In this document: positions 59,681 to 64,000 of the stretch, piece by piece
How positions within the stretch are numbered: the stretch's first letter is position 1
Layout of the letters: each line of letters starts with the position of its first letter
DNA from: Roseitranquillus sp963709765
Lineage (GTDB): Bacteria > Pseudomonadota > Alphaproteobacteria > Rhodobacterales > Rhodobacteraceae
Length of the DNA stretch: 64,000 nt
Assembly: GCA_963709765.1 (NCBI GenBank)
Contig: CAVPXL010000014.1
Coordinates: forward strand, 1-64,000
Direction of reading: 5' to 3'
Program-made: the position numbers and the translations under genes
The notes under the pieces: generated by a model
Told to the model about the DNA's origin: nothing
Seen by the model: the letters and a program-made list of their open reading frames with translations, nothing else
Database searches by the model: none

Positions 59681-60283
59681 ATGACGACGAACGCAAAGAA
59701 AAACCATAGCGTGAATGACCCCGAGGCGCTGGACGAAGCTGCCCTGGAGACGAACGCCGAAACCGATGCCGAGCTTGACGATGCGGAGTTCGACTCGCTG
59801 CCGGTCATCGACGAGATCGATACGCTGCGCGCTGAACGGGACGATTTTCGCGATCGATTCATCCGGGCGCTGGCGGAGGCGGAAAACATCCGCAAGCGCG
59901 CGGACCGGGATCGGCGCGAGGCCGAGCAGTATGGCGGGTCCAAGATGGCGCGCGACATGACCGCGATCCACGAAAACCTGAAGCGGGCGCTCAGGGCGGC
60001 GGAGAGTGAGAACGGCGATTCCAAGGCCGCGGTGATCGAGGGCGTCGAGCTGACGATGCGCGAATTGCTGAACGTTTTTCGCAAGCATGGTGTCGAGGTT
60101 ATCTCGCCCGAGCGCGGCGAGCGGTTCGACCCACAGTGCCATCAGGCGATGTTCGAGGCGCCGGTACCGGACACGGCGGCCGGCGACATCATCGAGGTGA
60201 TGTCGGATGGCTTCATGCTGCATGACCGGCTGCTGCGCCCCGCCCAGGTGGGCGTGAGCTCCAACCCGGCGAAGAAATCCTGA
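59681..60283 (+). CDS. grpE: GrpE nucleotide exchange factor
   Basis: DnaK nucleotide exchange factor, ~200 aa. An acidic N-terminal segment, a long coiled helix (L-R-A-E-R-D-D-F-R-D-R-F-I-R-A-L-A-E-A-E-N-I-R-K-R, cited in parts), then the beta domain with F-D-P-Q-C-H-Q-A-M near residue 147. ATG 59681 is used; GTG 59669 in frame is an alternative. Confidence 0.95.
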   Translation: MTTNAKKNHSVNDPEALDEAALETNAETDAELDDAEFDSLPVIDEIDTLRAERDDFRDRFIRALAEAENIRKRADRDRREAEQYGGSKMARDMTAIHENLKRALRAAESENGDSKAAVIEGVELTMRELLNVFRKHGVEVISPERGERFDPQCHQAMFEAPVPDTAAGDIIEVMSDGFMLHDRLLRPAQVGVSSNPAKKS

Positions 60284-60329
60284 GGGAGCGCCGCCCTTCG
60301 GAGGCATCGAGCCCCCTCGGGTGGTCAGC

Positions 60330-60356
60330 CGCGACCCTTCAGGGGGTCGCGTCAGC
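60330..60356. terminator. Hairpin between convergent grpE and mutS
   Basis: GCGACCC and GGGTCGC arms separated by a short loop in the 68-bp gap between the two convergent stops. It lacks a T-run, so it is at best a weak terminator or a Rho-stop helper. Confidence 0.35.
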
Positions 60357-62973
60357 CTTTCATCCCTGACGACAGCGCCGCCTTCAGGTCGTAAAGCAGG
60401 TCCAGCGCGTCACGCGGCGACAGGTCGTCAGGTCGCAGAGTGCGCAAGCGCTCTTCGACGAGCGAGCCGATACTCGGCGCGGCAGCCGGCCGCGGCGCGA
60501 AGAGCGGCAGATCATCGATCATCATCTTAGCGCGCCCGCCGGCGAGGTCCCCCGCCTCGAGCTGTTCGAGAATCATCCGGGCCCGATCGACCACCGAGGA
60601 CGGAAGCCCGGCCAGCCGGGCGACCTGAACCCCGTAGGACCGGTCTGCCGCACCGCGCCGCACCTCGTGCAGGAAGATGACCTCGCCCTCCCATTCCTTG
60701 ACGGCGACGGTGGCGTTGGCAACGCGCTCCAGCGCTTCGGCAAGCTGCGTCATTTCATGGTAATGCGTTGCAAAAAGGGCGCGACACCGGTTGGTCTCGT
60801 GCAGGTGTTCCAGAACCGCCCAGGCGATCGACAGACCGTCGTAGGTGGCCGTGCCGCGTCCAATCTCGTCGAGGATCACCAGCGCGCGATCGTCGGCCTG
60901 ATTGAGGATGGCGGCCGTTTCAACCATCTCGACCATGAAGGTCGAACGCCCACGCGCCAGATCGTCGGAGGCGCCGACACGGCTGAAGAGCTGACTGACC
61001 AAGCCGAGCCGCGCGGAGCGGGCCGGCACGAAGCTCCCGGACTGGGCCAGGATTGCGATCAGGGCGTTCTGCCGCAGGAAGGTCGACTTGCCGGCCATGT
61101 TGGGACCGGTGAGCAGCCAGATTCCGTCGCCCAGGTCGCAATCGTTCGCGACGAAGGGCGATCTGTCGTGTTTGAGCGCCGCCTCGACCACGGGGTGCCG
61201 TCCGCCGTGCACGGAGAAATCACGGCTGTGATCGAGAATCGGCCTCTGCCAGTCCTCGTCGCGGGCAAGATCGGCAAGGCCCGCCGCGACGTCGATCTCG
61301 GCCAGCGCGCGCGATACCTGGGCAAGCGCGGTTGCGTCGGCCAGTACGGCCGCGCGCAGTTCCTCGAAGATCCGGCGTTCGATCTCCAGCGCCCGCGCGC
61401 CCGCGTTGAGGATGCGTGTCTCCAGGTCCGATAGTGTCGGCGTCGTGAATCGCAGGGCGCTGGCCGTCGTCTGCCGGTGGATGAAATCGTCGCGCGCCAG
61501 CATCTTGTCACCGTGAATGGCGGTCACTTCGACAAAATAGCCCAGGACGTTGTTGTGCTTGATCTTGAGCGAGCTGACGCCGGTGGCAGCCGCGTAGTCC
61601 GGCTGCAGGCGTGCGATGATGCCGCGCCCGTCGTCGCGAAGCCGGCGCGCCTCGTCGAGGTCCGTGTCATGGCCTGCTGCAACGAATCCGCCGTCGCGGA
61701 TAAGGAGCGACGGATCGGCCACAAGTGCCGCATCCAGCCGGTCAAGCAGGGGCTCGTGGCCCGTCAGGTCGCGGGCCGCCCCGGCGAGCACCGACGGCAG
61801 GTCGTCGGACAGGGCTGCAGCAATGGTGCCGGCTTGCTCCAGACCGGTTCGGATCGCGCCAAGGTCTCGGGGGCCGCCGCGTTCCAGCGCCAGACGCGAG
61901 AGCGCGCGCTCCATGTCGGGTGTCCGCCGCAGGGCCGCGCGCAACGATGCGGCGAGGTCGACGTTTTCCACCAGCGCGCCGACGGCGTCCTGCCGACCCC
62001 GAATGGTGTCGAGATCTCGCGAGGGCGCCGACACGCGCCGTTCGAGCAGGCGCGCACCCGCTGCCGTCACCGTCCGGTCAATGGTCGCGAGCAGCGATCC
62101 AGCCCGACCACCTGCCAGCGCCTGCGTCAGTTCGAGGCTGCGCCGGGTCGCGGCGTCGATCTGCATGACCTGTCCCGGTGTTTCGCGCACTGGCGGGCGC
62201 AGGAGTGGCAACTTCCCCTTTTGCGTCAGCTCCAGATAGGCGACGAGCGCGCCCATCGCCGCCAATTCGCACCGCTCGAATGCGCCGAAAGCGTCCAGCG
62301 AGGCGACCGCGTGGAGCCGGGTCAGACGCGCCGCCCCCCCGCTGCTGTCGAAGCTCGATCGCGCCAGCGGGGTCACTGCACCACCCGCTTCCTCGACCAG
62401 CCTGCACGCCTCCGTCTCGTCCTCGGGAAGCAGAACCTCCCGCGGGGCAAGCCGCGCCAGTTCGGGCCCCAGGCGCAGCCGCGAACATGAGCTGACGTGG
62501 AAGGCGCCCGTCGATATGTCGGTCCAGGCAAGCGCGCCCTCGCCGCGAAGCTCCGCCCAGGCCGCCAGATGGTTGGAATGGCGCGCCGATAGCAGCGCAT
62601 CTTCCGTCAGTGTGCCCGGTGTGACCAGACGCACCACCTCGCGGCGCACGACGGCTTTGGAACCGCGCTTCCGGGCCTCGGCGGGGTCTTCCATCTGCTC
62701 GCAGACGGCTACCCGAAAGCCCTTGCGGATCAGCGTCAGAAGGTAGCCATCGGCCGCGTGTACCGGAACGCCGCACATGGGGATGGGTTCGCCCGCATGG
62801 GTGCCGCGCCTGGTCAGGGCGATGTCGAGCGCTTCGGCCGCCGCCGCGGCGTCGTCGAAGAACAGCTCGTAGAAATCGCCCATCCGGTAGAAGAGCAGCG
62901 CATCGGGATGCCCGGCCTTGATCTCCAGATACTGCGTCATCATCGGCGTCGTGGCGGCGGCCTTGTCCGACAA
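60352..62973 (-). CDS. mutS: DNA mismatch repair protein MutS
   Basis: Mismatch recognition ATPase, ~873 aa. Mismatch-binding F-Y-E-L-F in the M-G-D-F-Y-E-L-F block (residues ~30-40), the connector, lever and clamp regions, Walker A G-P-N-M-A-G-K-S-T (~630), Walker B region V-I-L-D-E-I-G-R-G-T (~705) and the A-T-H-Y-H-E motif. The start is uncertain: TTG 62973 gives a family-like N-terminus just before T-P-M-M-T-Q-Y-L-E-I-K; ATG 63006 is in frame. Divergent from the malic enzyme gene. Confidence 0.95.
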   Translation of the reverse strand: MSDKAAATTPMMTQYLEIKAGHPDALLFYRMGDFYELFFDDAAAAAEALDIALTRRGTHAGEPIPMCGVPVHAADGYLLTLIRKGFRVAVCEQMEDPAEARKRGSKAVVRREVVRLVTPGTLTEDALLSARHSNHLAAWAELRGEGALAWTDISTGAFHVSSCSRLRLGPELARLAPREVLLPEDETEACRLVEEAGGAVTPLARSSFDSSGGAARLTRLHAVASLDAFGAFERCELAAMGALVAYLELTQKGKLPLLRPPVRETPGQVMQIDAATRRSLELTQALAGGRAGSLLATIDRTVTAAGARLLERRVSAPSRDLDTIRGRQDAVGALVENVDLAASLRAALRRTPDMERALSRLALERGGPRDLGAIRTGLEQAGTIAAALSDDLPSVLAGAARDLTGHEPLLDRLDAALVADPSLLIRDGGFVAAGHDTDLDEARRLRDDGRGIIARLQPDYAAATGVSSLKIKHNNVLGYFVEVTAIHGDKMLARDDFIHRQTTASALRFTTPTLSDLETRILNAGARALEIERRIFEELRAAVLADATALAQVSRALAEIDVAAGLADLARDEDWQRPILDHSRDFSVHGGRHPVVEAALKHDRSPFVANDCDLGDGIWLLTGPNMAGKSTFLRQNALIAILAQSGSFVPARSARLGLVSQLFSRVGASDDLARGRSTFMVEMVETAAILNQADDRALVILDEIGRGTATYDGLSIAWAVLEHLHETNRCRALFATHYHEMTQLAEALERVANATVAVKEWEGEVIFLHEVRRGAADRSYGVQVARLAGLPSSVVDRARMILEQLEAGDLAGGRAKMMIDDLPLFAPRPAAAPSIGSLVEERLRTLRPDDLSPRDALDLLYDLKAALSSGMKG

Positions 62974-63105
62974 GTTGGTCCCCCAGGGTTCGTGCCGCGG
63001 GACCATAGGAAAACCGCGATTCCGGTGAAAGCGGAAACCCCGGTCAAAAGGGCCCCGGTCAAGGCGCTGGCCCCGACGGCCGCCGTTTGGCATCAATGTC
63101 AAAAC

Positions 63106-63121
63106 TATAATGGGGAGGGGG
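63106..63121 (+). promoter_or_regulatory. TATAAT box and strong RBS before the malic enzyme
   Basis: A perfect TATAAT at 63106-63111, followed at once by a GGGGAGGGGG Shine-Dalgarno run (63112-63121) and the ATG at 63128. If this -10 is used, the mRNA leader is only about 8-12 nt. No convincing -35 was found. Confidence 0.4.
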
Positions 63122-63127
63122 TCCGGA

Positions 63128-64000
63128 ATGGGTACCAAGATCACGCGCGAAGAGGCGCTGTCGTTTCACATGCACCCGGCGCCGGGAAAGTTCGAGATTT
63201 CCGCGACGGTGCCGATGGCGACCCAGCAGGACCTGAGCCTGGCCTATTCGCCGGGCGTGGCCGTGCCCTGCCGAGAGATCGCGTCGCACCCCGAAACAGC
63301 CTATGATTACACGACCAAGGGCAATCTGGTGGCGGTCATCTCCAACGGGACGGCGGTACTGGGACTCGGCAATCTCGGTGCGCTCGCGTCGAAGCCGGTG
63401 ATGGAAGGCAAGGCAGTGCTCTTCAAGCGCTTCGCCGACGTCAATTCGGTCGATATCGAGCTGGATACGACGGACCCGGAGGCCTTCATCGACGCGGTGC
63501 GCCTGATGGGTCCGACCTTTGGCGGCATCAACCTAGAGGATATCAAGGCCCCGGATTGCTTCATCATCGAGCAGCGCCTCAAGGAGCTGATGGACATTCC
63601 GGTCTTTCATGACGACCAGCACGGAACGGCCGTCATCTGTGCGGCCGGATTGCTCAACGCGCTGCACCTGACGTCGAAGCGACTGGAGGACGTGCGCATC
63701 GTGCTCAACGGGGCAGGTGCGGCGGGCATCGCTTGTGTCGAGCTGCTCAAGAGCATGGGCGCGCGGCACGAGAACTGCATCGTCTGCGACACCAAGGGCG
63801 TGATCTATCAAGGCCGCACCGAGGGCATGAACCAGTGGAAATCGGCCCATGCGGTCAAGACCGACCTGCGGACACTGGAGGAAGCGATGGTCGGAGCCGA
63901 TGTGTTCCTCGGTGTAAGCGTCAAGGGCGCGGTGACGGCCGACATGCTGGGGTCGATGGCCGAAAATCCCGTGATCTTCGCCATGGCCAATCCCGACCCC
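63128..64000 (+). CDS. maeB: NADP-type malic enzyme (5' part, runs off the window)
   Basis: First 291 codons of a malic enzyme (oxidative decarboxylation of malate to pyruvate). Seen are the substrate region Y-S-P-G-V-A-V-P-C (~residues 41-49), N-G-T-A-V-L-G-L-G (~75), K-A-V-L-F-K-R-F-A-D, metal-binding N-L-E-D-I-K-A-P-D and H-D-D-Q-H-G-T-A, the NADP fold G-A-G-A-A-G-I-A (~198), and A-N-P-D-P at the window end. Many alphaproteobacterial MaeB proteins carry a C-terminal phosphotransacetylase-like domain; that part is beyond the window. Confidence 0.95.
   Translation, partial: MGTKITREEALSFHMHPAPGKFEISATVPMATQQDLSLAYSPGVAVPCREIASHPETAYDYTTKGNLVAVISNGTAVLGLGNLGALASKPVMEGKAVLFKRFADVNSVDIELDTTDPEAFIDAVRLMGPTFGGINLEDIKAPDCFIIEQRLKELMDIPVFHDDQHGTAVICAAGLLNALHLTSKRLEDVRIVLNGAGAAGIACVELLKSMGARHENCIVCDTKGVIYQGRTEGMNQWKSAHAVKTDLRTLEEAMVGADVFLGVSVKGAVTADMLGSMAENPVIFAMANPDP

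Overview
The window is high-GC DNA from an alphaproteobacterium, most likely Rhodobacterales (Rhodobacteraceae or a close relative). This rests on gene content and order: addB-addA-trxA, hslV-hslU, secB-dnaQ-coaE-aroE-maf, rho-mnmE-mnmG-rsmG-parA-parB, hemW-rdgB-rph and hrcA-grpE. The 48.3-56 kb part looks like the chromosomal origin. A 418-bp gap between maf and hemJ carries five DnaA-box-like 9-mers. Genes point away from it on both sides, and two perfect 16-bp parS palindromes plus parA/parB lie within 8 kb.

Layout. 1-5 kb: addAB recombination nuclease and thioredoxin, broken by many one-base insertions. 5-9.2 kb: DUF6489 protein, HslVU protease, metallophosphoesterase and a diacylglycerol-kinase-like protein. 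9.7-11.3 kb: a Slam-like outer-membrane barrel with a TbpB-like lipoprotein. 11.6-12.1 kb: a decayed IS5-type transposase. 12.1-19 kb: CopA, two DsbA-like proteins, ScsB and CreA, a copper and thiol-stress block. 19-24.4 kb: trypsin-like protease, PncA/PncB NAD salvage, a TupA-like ATP-grasp protein and PPK2. 24.4-33.2 kb: a leftward operon I do not recognise, holding two copies of a module (LolA/DUF2092-like periplasmic protein plus a secreted protein with a Cys-every-five-residues tract), then two related membrane proteins and a TlpA-like thioredoxin. 33.4-41.6 kb: BNR-repeat protein, ArfB rescue factor behind an unusual leader, phytase-like lipoprotein, MepA, MFS transporter, YggT, RecQ, YbaK-like deacylase. 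41.6-45.6 kb: thiolase, Smr, Tim44-like, FxsA, SecB. 45.6-56 kb: origin region. 56-64 kb: HemW, RdgB, RNase PH, HrcA, GrpE, MutS and the start of a malic enzyme.

The main candidate for something undescribed is the Cys-repeat operon. Its two repeat proteins have 18 or 19 pentapeptides of the type S-[AG]-C-x-x, the same N-terminal block and the same C-terminal beta-rich domain. Each is preceded by a paralogous periplasmic protein. A thiol oxidoreductase ends the operon, which suggests thiol or metal chemistry in the envelope (inference).

Quality note. Twelve otherwise well-conserved genes are interrupted, and every break is a +1 shift (29 in all, 20 of them in the first 5 kb). Removing one base at each site restores a normal protein. 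This looks like insertion-biased sequencing error rather than gene decay. Those genes are annotated as single genes with the break positions given.
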